A DNA stretch of 39,016 nt from an uncultured Parabacteroides sp. GTDB lineage: Bacteria > Bacteroidota > Bacteroidia > Bacteroidales > Tannerellaceae. The stretch spans positions 1 to 39,016 of the forward strand of contig CASEGC010000004.1 of NCBI GenBank assembly GCA_949287365.1, written 5' to 3'. Positions within the stretch are counted from its first letter, which is position 1. Every line of letters begins with the position of its first letter. The notes below the pieces were generated by a model, which worked only from the letters and a program-made list of their open reading frames with translations, had not been told where the DNA came from and ran no database searches. Positions 7,811 through 15,530 of this stretch are shown in pieces. A program made the position numbers and the translations under genes.

Positions 7811-10800
7811 TTATTTCACGATAGCCTTTACAGCCTCCTCACCCTCTACGGCTACGGCTACGATACCTGCCGGTACAGTAATCGTGGCGTTGTCGGAAGT
7901 CAGTACCGTGTTGGCTACCACCTTACCCAAGATGTTCGTGATTACGACCGTCTTGCCGGCGGCACCTTGGATAGTTACCTGACCGTTGCCAGCCACTACG
8001 CTAACGCCTTCTACGGCGATTTCCTCGTTAGAGGTTACCATATCTTGGTCCTCGGTCTTCTGGTAAGCGTTGAAGATTAACGCGCCGTCAGAACCGGTGG
8101 TCATCAGGTCGAACTTAGAATCACCGCGAGTCAATACCAGGCAACCGTTCTGGCTCTTCAACCATGCGGCTGATTGCGGAGCGATAGAACCGGCTACAGC
8201 GTGATCGAAGCCCTCAGCGGCCTTACCTTGCGTGTCGGTTACGTTGATAGGCTCACCATTCTCATCGTAGATGTTAGACTCGAACAAGAACTCGTTGTTC
8301 TCACCCTCCTCACCATCGATGTAAGCTTGAGCGGCCATATCCGGATTCACGTAACGGAACGACCATGTTACGTTCTTGTGCTGGTCACCCTGCAAGTTCA
8401 CGATGAACTCCTTGTTAATCTTCTGCTCCGTGTAAGCCTTGATAATCATGGCCGTATCCAATTCGGTCGGTTGCATCGTCTCGAAGCCGTTCGTCAAGAT
8501 ATACAAGCTGTCGCCTGAGTGGATAGCCTTCACGAAACCTACGCGGGTGTAACCGCCGTCAACATCCATATACGGTTTCTTGTATTGACCGTCCTCGTCG
8601 GACAAGTTAGCCACGGAGTCGGCGAAGCTTACCAAGTACTTACCGTAGTGGAACGGCAACTTACCTTGTGTAGCGTGTACGCATTGATACGGATCATCCG
8701 TCGGAACACCTTCCGGTGTGATGTGCGGACCGTCCTCTTGACAAGGAATAGTAGCCACCTCGTCCTGGTCCAAACGGGCCGTAGAGATCAAGTACTGCGG
8801 TTTGATGTAACCGTTATCGCGAGTAACCCATGCCGTATCCACGATGAACGCCAAGTGACCCTCGGCCTCTTCCTTGTTCCAGATACCGGCGTAATCCAAA
8901 TCACCCTTGAAGCTGTCGTTGTTCTCATCCATCAAGTACTCACCACGGTATTTCTCTACGAATACCAAGCTATCAGTACCTTCGGTCTCGCCCAGCAACG
9001 TGTTGTTGAAGCGACGATACAGCGGCGTGTTGTCCGGCTCTACCGTAAAGGCGGATGTACGGGTCTCGTTCAGCAATTGTACCTTCAAGGAAGCGTCCTT
9101 ACCGTCATCGGCGATACCTGCCTTGTTGGTCTCATCGATATCCTTAATGATAGCGTCTGCCCAAGCGTAACCTGTAAGCGTAACGTCAGTTCCTTCAGCG
9201 TTAACATATTTAACGACTTCACCTTCGGCATTCTTTATCGCATAAGCATATATAGGATCCTCACCCTCTTTCGTCCATTTTCCGGAAGTCTGGAGGATTG
9301 CGTAGTAGTGCTTACCCGCATAATGGTTGTTTTCCTTGAAATAGAAGGAATCGACCACATACGGCTCAACATCATAGTTCGTAACACCCATAGAGTACTT
9401 CTTATCGTAAGCCTCAACCATGCTAAGATCTGTGTTCGGCATGTTAATCACGTAGTTCGTACGCTCCAACTTAGCGATACCCAAATCTTCCAAGACCTTA
9501 GCCTCCGCTTCAGTCTGTCCATAACCATAACCGGAAGTAGAACCCATAACCAAGGTGTAACGAGAGCGGTCGGTCTTCACGTACATTACGGAATCATCCT
9601 CGCCACCGTTAGCTATCCAATACTCATCCGTGAACGGATTCAAGTAGTTGAACACGTACTTGTTCACCATCAACGAGTCAGACGGGATGAAACGATAACC
9701 TAATTTCTTGTCGCCTAAGATAGTCTCGTCAGTGATTTGCTCGAATTTACCCTTATCGAATACGAATTCCGTACCTTTGATAGTAGCTTTACCGATATAA
9801 TTACCATCCTCGTCTTTTTTCAATTGAACGCTAGCTACGCTCAAATCCGTAAATTCACGGTTTACGATTTTCACCGGAGAGGTAGCAGCGGCGCCTTCAG
9901 CCTCTAAAGTCTTTGTGATCACCCATTGATAAGCCGGCATGTGTTGCGGATCCTGCTCATCCAAAGTCACCCATTGAGCCTTATTGTTAGTGCCATCATC
10001 GTTCAAATGGATAGGAGCCGCCAATACTTGGCCTTGCTCGTTCTTAATCACGTAAAGACCATTTGCCAAAGATGTTCTATCCGTAGAGGCGAAGCAGCTG
10101 GCCGCACCAAAGCCGATGTGCGTGTCGATAGGACGTTTACCGATAGTGATACGGTCTCCACTCTGCTCCAAATCTTGCAACTTAACGAACAACTCGTTAG
10201 CGTTTGAAGCAACACTAGGATTATTTACCGTCAAATCATCATCATCATCTCCCGAGTAAAGCGGTAAACCAAGATAGTCATCACCATATTTCTTAACGAT
10301 AGTTTTAGCCGTCTCGCTATACCACAAATTAGACTCATCATGACGATTCAAATAAGTAACTTGCTTTACTTGGATGAACAAGCTATCACCAGACGGCTTG
10401 TAGATGAACAGGAACTTGTGCTGGTCAGCGATATCTCCCGTCAAAGCGTCATTCTTAGGTTCAGCGGTATTACTCCAACCGAATTTCAAATAATCCTCGC
10501 CCAAGGTATTGTAAGTAGCGGTATCCACTTTCAGATACATCTTCTCATTGTCCTTCTGCGTGATGTAAACGAAGTTACGAGAGTTCATATTATCATCATC
10601 ATTACCGGTAGTGACAGTCGGCTCAGCGACAAACGCCGTAGTGGAGAACGGGTTCTCAACACCATCCGGAGTGAACGTCAACACGTCCTTGTTGTCCTTC
10701 AAGTAAGCGTTAATCTCAGCCGCGCTCAACACATACGCACCGGCGTCTTGGATGGTTAATTCCAAATAGCCCGAAGCTTGATTAGCGATAACCTTAGCTC

Positions 10801-11386
10801 TTGCCGCAATAGCGTCCTCTCGCGAGATTTTTACGCCATATACATCCGAACGGTTAGGAGTATCGGAAGCTTTTGCTTTTAAAGCCAGCACTTGGCTATC
10901 TTCCATTTCAGTATAAAGCATTTGTTTTGTCAAACCTCCTTCATCTTTTTTCCATGTCGGAGAGAATGCCCAACCGCCATAAGCGTTACCAACAGAAGAA
11001 ATATTCTGATCATCAAAAGCGAAAATAGCCCCCGTAGCTTTATTCACGAAGTCAAAAATAGGATCTTGACCACGGTCTACCTGTTCAGTAATTGTAACAC
11101 ACCACAAAGTGTATTGCAAATCTACTTCTCCCGGTTTAACCATTTGATACTTGTAGCCATCTCCATCTTCAACAACCGCAAGAATCTTTCCATTACATTC
11201 CAATTGATACACTCCACTAGGAGTAGCGGACTCAAAGTAAGGCACCGCATACGTACCTGCCCCTTTTAACTCTGTACTCGCTACCGCAGTACTTGCAGGA
11301 CCAAGGTCGTCCACTGCGGCATTCGCTACAAACGCCGAAGATACAAGCAAGCTAGCGCACAAAAGCGTAGAAAACTTTTTGTTCAT
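7811..11386 (-). CDS. Large secreted surface protein with C-terminal DUF6383 domain (S-layer-like, probable T9SS cargo)
   Basis: This 1191-residue protein has a clear signal peptide (MNKKFSTLLCASLLVSSAFVANA, cleavage before AVDD). A long beta-rich body without recognised catalytic motifs contains at least nine D-S/T-(A/L/V) sequons of the Bacteroidota O-glycosylation type, such as DSL, DTA and DSV. The last ~70 residues (from GVSVVAGNG through NILGKVV, PAGIVAV, to KAIVK) are DUF6383 and resemble the type A T9SS sorting domain. I infer export through the outer membrane by the PorU/PorV system encoded in this window, and a role as an abundant surface glycoprotein. The ATG at 11386 has an AT-rich leader and no SD. 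No leftward promoter is visible between the gene and 11471; its promoter appears to sit on the invertible segment 11472-11676, currently facing away. A paralogue starts beyond the right edge. Confidence 0.85.
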   Translation of the reverse strand: MNKKFSTLLCASLLVSSAFVANAAVDDLGPASTAVASTELKGAGTYAVPYFESATPSGVYQLECNGKILAVVEDGDGYKYQMVKPGEVDLQYTLWCVTITEQVDRGQDPIFDFVNKATGAIFAFDDQNISSVGNAYGGWAFSPTWKKDEGGLTKQMLYTEMEDSQVLALKAKASDTPNRSDVYGVKISREDAIAARAKVIANQASGYLELTIQDAGAYVLSAAEINAYLKDNKDVLTFTPDGVENPFSTTAFVAEPTVTTGNDDDNMNSRNFVYITQKDNEKMYLKVDTATYNTLGEDYLKFGWSNTAEPKNDALTGDIADQHKFLFIYKPSGDSLFIQVKQVTYLNRHDESNLWYSETAKTIVKKYGDDYLGLPLYSGDDDDDLTVNNPSVASNANELFVKLQDLEQSGDRITIGKRPIDTHIGFGAASCFASTDRTSLANGLYVIKNEQGQVLAAPIHLNDDGTNNKAQWVTLDEQDPQHMPAYQWVITKTLEAEGAAATSPVKIVNREFTDLSVASVQLKKDEDGNYIGKATIKGTEFVFDKGKFEQITDETILGDKKLGYRFIPSDSLMVNKYVFNYLNPFTDEYWIANGGEDDSVMYVKTDRSRYTLVMGSTSGYGYGQTEAEAKVLEDLGIAKLERTNYVINMPNTDLSMVEAYDKKYSMGVTNYDVEPYVVDSFYFKENNHYAGKHYYAILQTSGKWTKEGEDPIYAYAIKNAEGEVVKYVNAEGTDVTLTGYAWADAIIKDIDETNKAGIADDGKDASLKVQLLNETRTSAFTVEPDNTPLYRRFNNTLLGETEGTDSLVFVEKYRGEYLMDENNDSFKGDLDYAGIWNKEEAEGHLAFIVDTAWVTRDNGYIKPQYLISTARLDQDEVATIPCQEDGPHITPEGVPTDDPYQCVHATQGKLPFHYGKYLVSFADSVANLSDEDGQYKKPYMDVDGGYTRVGFVKAIHSGDSLYILTNGFETMQPTELDTAMIIKAYTEQKINKEFIVNLQGDQHKNVTWSFRYVNPDMAAQAYIDGEEGENNEFLFESNIYDENGEPINVTDTQGKAAEGFDHAVAGSIAPQSAAWLKSQNGCLVLTRGDSKFDLMTTGSDGALIFNAYQKTEDQDMVTSNEEIAVEGVSVVAGNGQVTIQGAAGKTVVITNILGKVVANTVLTSDNATITVPAGIVAVAVEGEEAVKAIVK

Positions 11387-11471
11387 AAATCAAAAATTTA
11401 ATATTAATAATAGTAATAAATCAGTATCTTCCAGTCCTTTAGCGGTTTCCCCGCTCCTCAAAAATGGCCAA

Positions 11472-11485
11472 TTAAACGTACGTCT
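11472..11485 (+). repeat. Left inverted-repeat arm of the invertible promoter
   Basis: TTAAACGTACGTCT. It contains the palindromic core ACGTACGT and reads as ARACGTWCGT on both strands. Its partner is at 11663-11676. Confidence 0.7.
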
Positions 11486-11619
11486 ATTTTACCACCTTTT
11501 TGAGCCTGTTTTTGAAGTTCGAAAAAGGCTTTGTTTTGGAAAGCGAAGGTTTCGTTCGGGATAGGCTATCCCATTGATAAGAAAGCGAATAAGAACAGAA
11601 AAAAAATCTTCGAGAAGTG

Positions 11620-11649
11620 TTGCAAGTATCGAAGAAACGCGTACCTTTG
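11620..11649 (+). promoter_or_regulatory. Bacteroidetes-type promoter, currently reading rightward
   Basis: A -33 TTG (11620-11622) is followed by exactly 19 nt and a -7 TACCTTTG (11642-11649), then C. This is an excellent fit to TTG-N19-TAnnTTTG. The start site would be near 11656, within a few bases of the right inverted-repeat arm. In the present orientation it would transcribe ~445 nt of hairpin-rich leader toward the nuclease gene at 12101. Confidence 0.75.
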
Positions 11650-11662
11650 CAATTGACCAATT

Positions 11663-11676
11663 AGATGTACGTTTAA
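11663..11676 (-). repeat. Right inverted-repeat arm of the invertible promoter
   Basis: AGATGTACGTTTAA; its reverse complement TTAAACGTACATCT differs from the left arm at one position. Confidence 0.7.
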
Positions 11677-11775
11677 ATTTACCACCCCTAAATTCACTTC
11701 TACTTATTAATAATCAATTATTTACGAGCGGTTTTCCAAGTGTAAAAACAGGCCATTTTTACTCCCTATTAAAAA

Positions 11776-11791
11776 ATGTACGCACGTACAT
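11776..11791. repeat. ATGTACG-ca-CGTACAT inverted repeat
   Basis: Two 7-bp arms face each other across 2 nt. It is one of five GTAC-core motifs clustered in the 560 bp upstream of the DUF6383 gene. It fits ARACGTWCGT less well than the others. Confidence 0.55.
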
Positions 11792-11870
11792 TATATACAG
11801 CCCGTTTTCCCATTTCCGCGAAATCGCAAAAAAACGTGGAAAGCCGTATCCAAACAGTTCATCAAGACCT

Positions 11871-11913
11871 CCTCAGTCACTTCGTGACAGCTCCTCCTGA
11901 TGCGAGGAGGAGC
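11871..11913. repeat. REP-like double hairpin, divergent third copy of the DUF6383 3' element core
   Basis: CCTCAGTCAC-ttc-GTGACAG followed by GCTCCTCC (11890-11897) / GGAGGAGC (11906-11913). The same order of elements (CCTCAGTCAC, TGACAGCTCC, then an 8-9-bp stem) occurs inside the 102-bp blocks at 7675 and 36585. This identifies a dispersed family rather than a feature of one gene. Confidence 0.65.
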
Positions 11914-11924
11914 GGGAAATCACC

Positions 11925-11950
11925 CCCTTCCCCTGAAGAGAGGGGAAGGG
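11925..11950. repeat. GC-rich hairpin, perfect 10-bp stem
   Basis: CCCTTCCCCT (11925-11934) and AGGGGAAGGG (11941-11950) flank the 6-nt loop GAAGAG, then CCGGGGATGGGG follows. It lacks a T tail and so is not a classical terminator. It would be transcribed from the rightward promoter at 11620 and could attenuate it. Confidence 0.55.
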
Positions 11951-11968
11951 CCGGGGATGGGGTCGAAA

Positions 11969-11984
11969 AAAGACGTACGTCTTT
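11969..11984. repeat. Perfect 16-bp palindrome with ARACGTWCGT core
   Basis: AAAGACGTACGTCTTT contains AGACGTACGT on both strands, a full match to the invertible-promoter core. A related AGACGTACAT (minus strand) lies at 12017-12026. Either could act as an extra recombination site with the arms at 11472 or 11663. Confidence 0.6.
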
Positions 11985-12100
11985 CCCAAAAAACATTGTC
12001 GTGTTTCCGCAAAAACATGTACGTCTTTTCCAAAGGCTTCGCTCGCTCGAAAAATTTCATTATTTTCGCGTTAGGACATTCATCTTAAAAGACTTTGACT

Positions 12101-13027
12101 ATGGAAGCAAAAGCAGATTTTATGGGCGAGCTGAAAGACAAATACATCCGTTTCGATTGGGCCATCAAGCGATTGCTGCGCCAGAAGGCCAACTTCGCCG
12201 TGCTCGAGGGATTCCTCACCGTTTTCCTCGGAGAGAGAATCACCATCAGCGAGATACTGGAGAGCGAGGGTAACCAGCTCACCCCCGAGGACAAGTTCAA
12301 TCGGGTGGACATCAAGGCCCTCAACAGCAAGGGCGAGATCATCATCGTCGAGATACAGAACACGAGGGAGGTCTATTTCCTCGAGCGTATCCTTTACGGC
12401 GTGGCGAAGGCCATCACCGAGCATATCGCGCTCGGCGAGACCTACCGTAGCGTCAAGAAGGTCTACTCCATCAGCGTCCTCTACTTCGACCTCGGCAAGG
12501 GAAACGACTACCTCTACCACGGGCAGAACCGACTCGTCGGCGTGCACACCAAGGACCTGCTCGTCATCAACCGCCGGGAGAGGGAGGCCATCGTGCCGAG
12601 AATGCCCTCCGAGATCTTCCCCGAGTACATCCTGATACGGGTCAACGAGTTCAACAAGGTCGCCGTCTCCCCCTTGGAGGAGTGGATGCGCTACCTCAAG
12701 GACGGCACGATAGACCCCCACACCACCGCGCCTGGACTGGGCGAGGCGAGGGAGAAGCTGCGCTACTACGCCATGTCGCCCGAGGAACGCCACGCCTACG
12801 ACGAGCACCTCAACGCCATCATGATACAGAACGACGTGCTGAGCAACACCCGACTCGAAGGACTGGAGGAAGGTCTCGCCAAAGGGTTGGAGGAAGGATT
12901 AGCGAAAGGATTGGAGAAAGGAAAAGAAGAGCAAAACCGGGAGAACGCGAGGAAGATGAGAGAACTGGGCGTAGACCCGGAAATCATCCGGCAAGTGACC
13001 GGAATCTCTATCGAGGCCATCGAATGA
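12101..13027 (+). CDS. Rpn-family / PD-(D/E)XK nuclease family transposase-like protein
   Basis: This 308-residue protein belongs to the recombination-promoting nuclease/putative transposase group (PD-(D/E)XK fold). The N-terminal ~130 residues hold the core: KYIRFDWAIKRLL start motif, then NRVDIKALNSKGEIIIVEIQ, with the metal-binding Asp of VDI and Glu of VEIQ. The C-terminus (about residues 245-280) is a charged repeat of EGLEEGLAKGL type, common in this family. The first in-frame ATG at 12101 is chosen; a TTG two codons upstream is unlikely. A near-consensus -7 (TATTTTCG, 12061-12068) may serve the gene. It sits next to the invertible region and is codon-GC-rich compared with its leader, suggesting a mobile or horizontally spread gene. 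Actual transposition is not implied. Confidence 0.85.
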   Translation: MEAKADFMGELKDKYIRFDWAIKRLLRQKANFAVLEGFLTVFLGERITISEILESEGNQLTPEDKFNRVDIKALNSKGEIIIVEIQNTREVYFLERILYGVAKAITEHIALGETYRSVKKVYSISVLYFDLGKGNDYLYHGQNRLVGVHTKDLLVINRREREAIVPRMPSEIFPEYILIRVNEFNKVAVSPLEEWMRYLKDGTIDPHTTAPGLGEAREKLRYYAMSPEERHAYDEHLNAIMIQNDVLSNTRLEGLEEGLAKGLEEGLAKGLEKGKEEQNRENARKMRELGVDPEIIRQVTGISIEAIE

Positions 13028-13043
13028 CAAGCCTCCTGTTTCG

Positions 13044-13073
13044 TTTCTTGTTTATAGGAATTTATTATCTTAG
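13044..13073 (+). promoter_or_regulatory. Possible rnhA promoter
   Basis: The -7-like box TATCTTAG (13066-13073) matches TAnnTTTG except at one position, with TTT 19 nt upstream in the -33 place. The start would be near 13080, leaving a leader of about 28 nt. Confidence 0.35.
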
Positions 13074-13107
13074 CGCGACGAAAACAGCAAGGGGATAACG
13101 AAAAGAG

Positions 13108-13743
13108 ATGGCAAAACATAAATTCTACGTCGTATGGAAAGGGTTGAATCCGGGAATTTACGATAACTGGGCGGATTGTAAAGCGCAGGTTCACGAGCAG
13201 GAAGGCGCGAAATACAAGGCTTTCGAGAGCCGGGAGGAGGCGGCGAAAGCGTTTGAGGCAGGTTACACCCATTATTTGAGGAACGTGGCGTCGCCCAAAG
13301 CCGTGAACCGCCTCGCTCCGGAAACGCCTATCGGCAAGCCCATCAACGAGAGTATAGCCGTAGACGCCGCCTGCAGCGGCAATCCGGGCGACATGGAGTA
13401 CCGGGGCGTATATACCGCCACCGGACAGGAGATTTTCCATATAGGCCCGCTGAAAGAGGGGACGAACAACGTAGGAGAGTTCCTCGCGCTGGTACACGGA
13501 CTCGCCTTGTTGAAGAAAAAAGGCCTCGACCTGCCAATTTACTCGGACAGCCGAAACGCCATCAAATGGGTCAAGAACAAGAAATGCAAGACGTTGCTGG
13601 AGCGTAAACCCATCAACGAGCCTATCTTCGACCTGATAGAACGGGCGGAGAAGTGGTTGCGCGACAACACCTACGCCAATCCTATCATCAAATGGGAGAC
13701 GACCGTATGGGGAGAGATTCCCGCCGACTTCGGGCGGAAATGA
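13108..13743 (+). CDS. rnhA: Ribonuclease H family protein with N-terminal viroplasmin (hybrid-binding) domain
   Basis: This 211-residue protein would degrade the RNA strand of RNA-DNA hybrids in the cytosol. Residues 4-58 (KFYVVWKGLNPGIYDNW through GYTHYL) are the caulimovirus-VI/RNase H1-type hybrid-binding domain. Residues ~80-211 are the RNase H fold with the acidic residues D86 (AVDAACSGNPG), E124 (NNVGEF), D147 (YSDS) and D207 (PADFGRK). All four catalytic positions are present. The ATG at 13108 is preceded by GAAAAGAG, a modest SD-like stretch. It converges with the next gene, with only 6 nt between stops and no visible terminator. Confidence 0.93.
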   Translation: MAKHKFYVVWKGLNPGIYDNWADCKAQVHEQEGAKYKAFESREEAAKAFEAGYTHYLRNVASPKAVNRLAPETPIGKPINESIAVDAACSGNPGDMEYRGVYTATGQEIFHIGPLKEGTNNVGEFLALVHGLALLKKKGLDLPIYSDSRNAIKWVKNKKCKTLLERKPINEPIFDLIERAEKWLRDNTYANPIIKWETTVWGEIPADFGRK

Positions 13744-13749
13744 CGTACT

Positions 13750-14604
13750 TCAGAAGCAACGGGTGTAACCGAGCGTGAAGCTATCGTATAAATAATCCTG
13801 TATGCCATGCCTATAGCCCAGAGAGACGATGTTCTTCTTTATCTCGTAGCTGAGCTTGGAGCGGAAAATCATCAGGCGGTCGCCCTGATTCTCGTATCCA
13901 CGGAAACCGGAATAATCGCAGTCGAGCGAGAATCCCTTGACGCCCGCGCCTAACCCCACGCCATACGCCAAAGCGTCATTCTGGCGATGCACCACGTCGT
14001 TCGTCATCCAACAATAAAACCCCACCAATCCGCGAGCACGGACGAAAGCGGCTTTCGATACGTCAGTCCAGAGGTCGCGCCCTAACTCGACGGTGAACCA
14101 ATAAGCGGCGGCGTCCGTATAGCGGGCGTCGCACAAGCGACCGCCACTCGCCGTCTTCAGGTTCGCGCTCACCACCACGTCCGCCCAGCGTTCGCTCCTC
14201 AACACCTGATAGAAACAATTGACCACCACGTCGCCCCGGCATACGATGGGCGATCTCGTATCCACGGCGTTCCGCTCATCGCACACCTCCGGCGAGGTCT
14301 CGTACCATTCCTGGAAAATCCACGAGACGTTGACACCCGCCCGTCCCTTGGCTATCGGAGCATACAGCTGGACGAAGATGTCCTTCGTCTGGTCGCCGGT
14401 CATCGTATGATACTCGCCCCGCAACTCCACCTCCCAACGCGAGGAGAGCTTTCCGCCCGTCAGCTCCGGCACGGGGAACGCGTTCGCCCCGAAGTAACGC
14501 GGCGTATACACCAGATATTCCAACTTGTCCCGCCAATCTTGCGCGAAGGAAGACAAGGAGATACACAATCCCAAAATCAACAACACACCTGTTCTCATTT
14601 CCAT
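13750..14604 (-). CDS. Unknown secreted, probably outer-membrane beta-barrel-type protein
   Basis: The 284-residue product starts MEMRTGVLLILGLCISLSSFAQ, a good signal peptide ending in SFAQ. The ATG at 14604 (or 14598) is preferred over an upstream Met at 14655, because a -7-like TACTTTTA (14650-14643) would place transcription between them. The mature chain alternates aromatic and hydrophobic residues (WEVELRGEYHT, YWFTVELGRDLW, LSYEIKKNIVSLGYRHG) and ends in an aromatic, CF, as outer-membrane barrels do. I do not recognise a named family. It is transcribed divergently from the DUF5672 gene. Confidence 0.75.
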   Translation of the reverse strand: MEMRTGVLLILGLCISLSSFAQDWRDKLEYLVYTPRYFGANAFPVPELTGGKLSSRWEVELRGEYHTMTGDQTKDIFVQLYAPIAKGRAGVNVSWIFQEWYETSPEVCDERNAVDTRSPIVCRGDVVVNCFYQVLRSERWADVVVSANLKTASGGRLCDARYTDAAAYWFTVELGRDLWTDVSKAAFVRARGLVGFYCWMTNDVVHRQNDALAYGVGLGAGVKGFSLDCDYSGFRGYENQGDRLMIFRSKLSYEIKKNIVSLGYRHGIQDYLYDSFTLGYTRCF

Positions 14605-14716
14605 AAAGATTGAAGAAAGCCTTCCGGCGAATTTGAAAGGTGTAAAAGTAAACATAAAAACCTTAAATCTCGAACATTCCTCCCATTATCGTTACGTGCG
14701 GCTTGAGGTTTTTAAC

Positions 14717-14724
14717 TAAGTTTG
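14717..14724 (+). promoter_or_regulatory. Promoter -7 box of the DUF5672 gene
   Basis: TAAGTTTG is a full match to TAnnTTTG and is followed by C. Transcription would begin around 14730, about 12 nt before the ATG, giving a near-leaderless message. No convincing -33 TTG lies at 19 nt. Confidence 0.55.
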
Positions 14725-14741
14725 CCTGCGACTAAACAGAC

Positions 14742-15530
14742 ATGGCCCCTCGTATCGTGGATTCAGTAAAAGTTATCATACCCATCTATAAAGCTACCTT
14801 TTCGCGGGAGGAAAAGATAGCCTTGGCGCGAGCCTATGAGATATTAAACGCTTACCCCATCGTCGTAATCAAGCCGGAGACGCTCGACCTGTCCGAATTG
14901 GCGCGGGAGTTCCCGAGACTGGCGTTCGAGGATTTCCCCGAGCTTTACTTCGCGGGAATCAGCGGATACAACCGGCTGATGCTCTCGTCCGCCTTCTACG
15001 AGCGGTTCATGGACAGCGAATACATCCTCATCTACCAGCTGGACGCGTACGTGTTCCGCGACGAGCTGGGCGCGTGGCTCGCCAAGGGTTACGACTACGT
15101 GGGCGCGCCTTGGCTACGCCGTCCGGTCTACCGGCTTCCGCTCATCGCCCAATTCATGCGCCTCAATCACCTCTACCGCACGTGGCGGGGGAAACCTTCC
15201 AAGCAAGACCTATACGACAAGGTGGGCAACGGCGGACTGTCCTTGCGCAAGGTGGCGAGCCATCTCCGCGTGACCTGCGAGCAAGAGGAGCGCATCCGTT
15301 TCTTCCTCTCCCAAAAACGTTTCCACCTCTACAACGAGGACGTGTTTTGGGCGACGGAGGCGAAAGGCTTCGTCTATCCGGACGCGCGGGAGGCGCTCCG
15401 CTTCTCCTTCGATAAATACCCGGCCTACTGCTACCGGCTGAACGGGCGCCGCCTGCCATTCGGCTGCCACGCGTGGTACAAACGGAAGATGCGGGGCTTC
15501 TGGCGGCGTTTCATCCCCGTCCGGCCTTAG
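14742..15530 (+). CDS. DUF5672 family protein, probable glycosyltransferase-like
   Basis: This 262-residue cytosolic protein matches the DUF5672 pattern found beside glycan genes. VKVIIPIYK is near the start, YILIYQLDAYVFRDEL lies at about residues 90-105 with a Gln-Leu-Asp-Ala segment resembling a GT-A DXD region, then GYDYVGAPW, GNGGLSLRK and YNEDVFW. GNGGLSLR and NEDVFW are typical acceptor/metal-region motifs of GT-A folds (family knowledge). Its place next to the divergent glycan operon suggests it adds a sugar in the same pathway. The transferred sugar is unknown. Confidence 0.8.
   Translation: MAPRIVDSVKVIIPIYKATFSREEKIALARAYEILNAYPIVVIKPETLDLSELAREFPRLAFEDFPELYFAGISGYNRLMLSSAFYERFMDSEYILIYQLDAYVFRDELGAWLAKGYDYVGAPWLRRPVYRLPLIAQFMRLNHLYRTWRGKPSKQDLYDKVGNGGLSLRKVASHLRVTCEQEERIRFFLSQKRFHLYNEDVFWATEAKGFVYPDAREALRFSFDKYPAYCYRLNGRRLPFGCHAWYKRKMRGFWRRFIPVRP

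Larger units (their letters stand above)
11472..11676. promoter_or_regulatory. Candidate invertible promoter segment, OFF orientation for the DUF6383 gene
   Basis: Arms TTAAACGTACGTCT (11472-11485) and AGATGTACGTTTAA (11663-11676) are inverted repeats matching at 13 of 14 positions. The left arm contains AAACGTACGT, a match to ARACGTWCGT, which I recall as the core of Mpi-type invertible promoters in Bacteroides fragilis. Between them is a rightward promoter hugging the right arm. Reflecting the segment (x to 23148-x) places the -7 box at 11499-11506 and the start site near 11492, facing the gene that begins at 11386. The arms also lie within a longer imperfect direct repeat (11468-11496 and 11657-11686, CCAATTA...TTTACCACC). 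No recombinase gene is in the window. Confidence 0.72.

Noticed and set aside
7754..8080. Near-identical plus-strand frames at 7754 and 36664
   Set aside because: Their identity comes from the duplicated 3' ends of the two DUF6383 genes, not from independent conservation.
8519..9703. 394-codon plus-strand frame inside the DUF6383 gene
   Set aside because: Antisense shadow produced by codon bias; the paralogue shows the same effect.
11574..11900. Plus-strand frame overlapping the invertible promoter
   Set aside because: The promoter itself lies inside the frame; no family match and low-complexity composition.
11776..12273. Plus-strand frame running into the nuclease gene in another frame
   Set aside because: Crosses several palindromes and overlaps the real nuclease gene.
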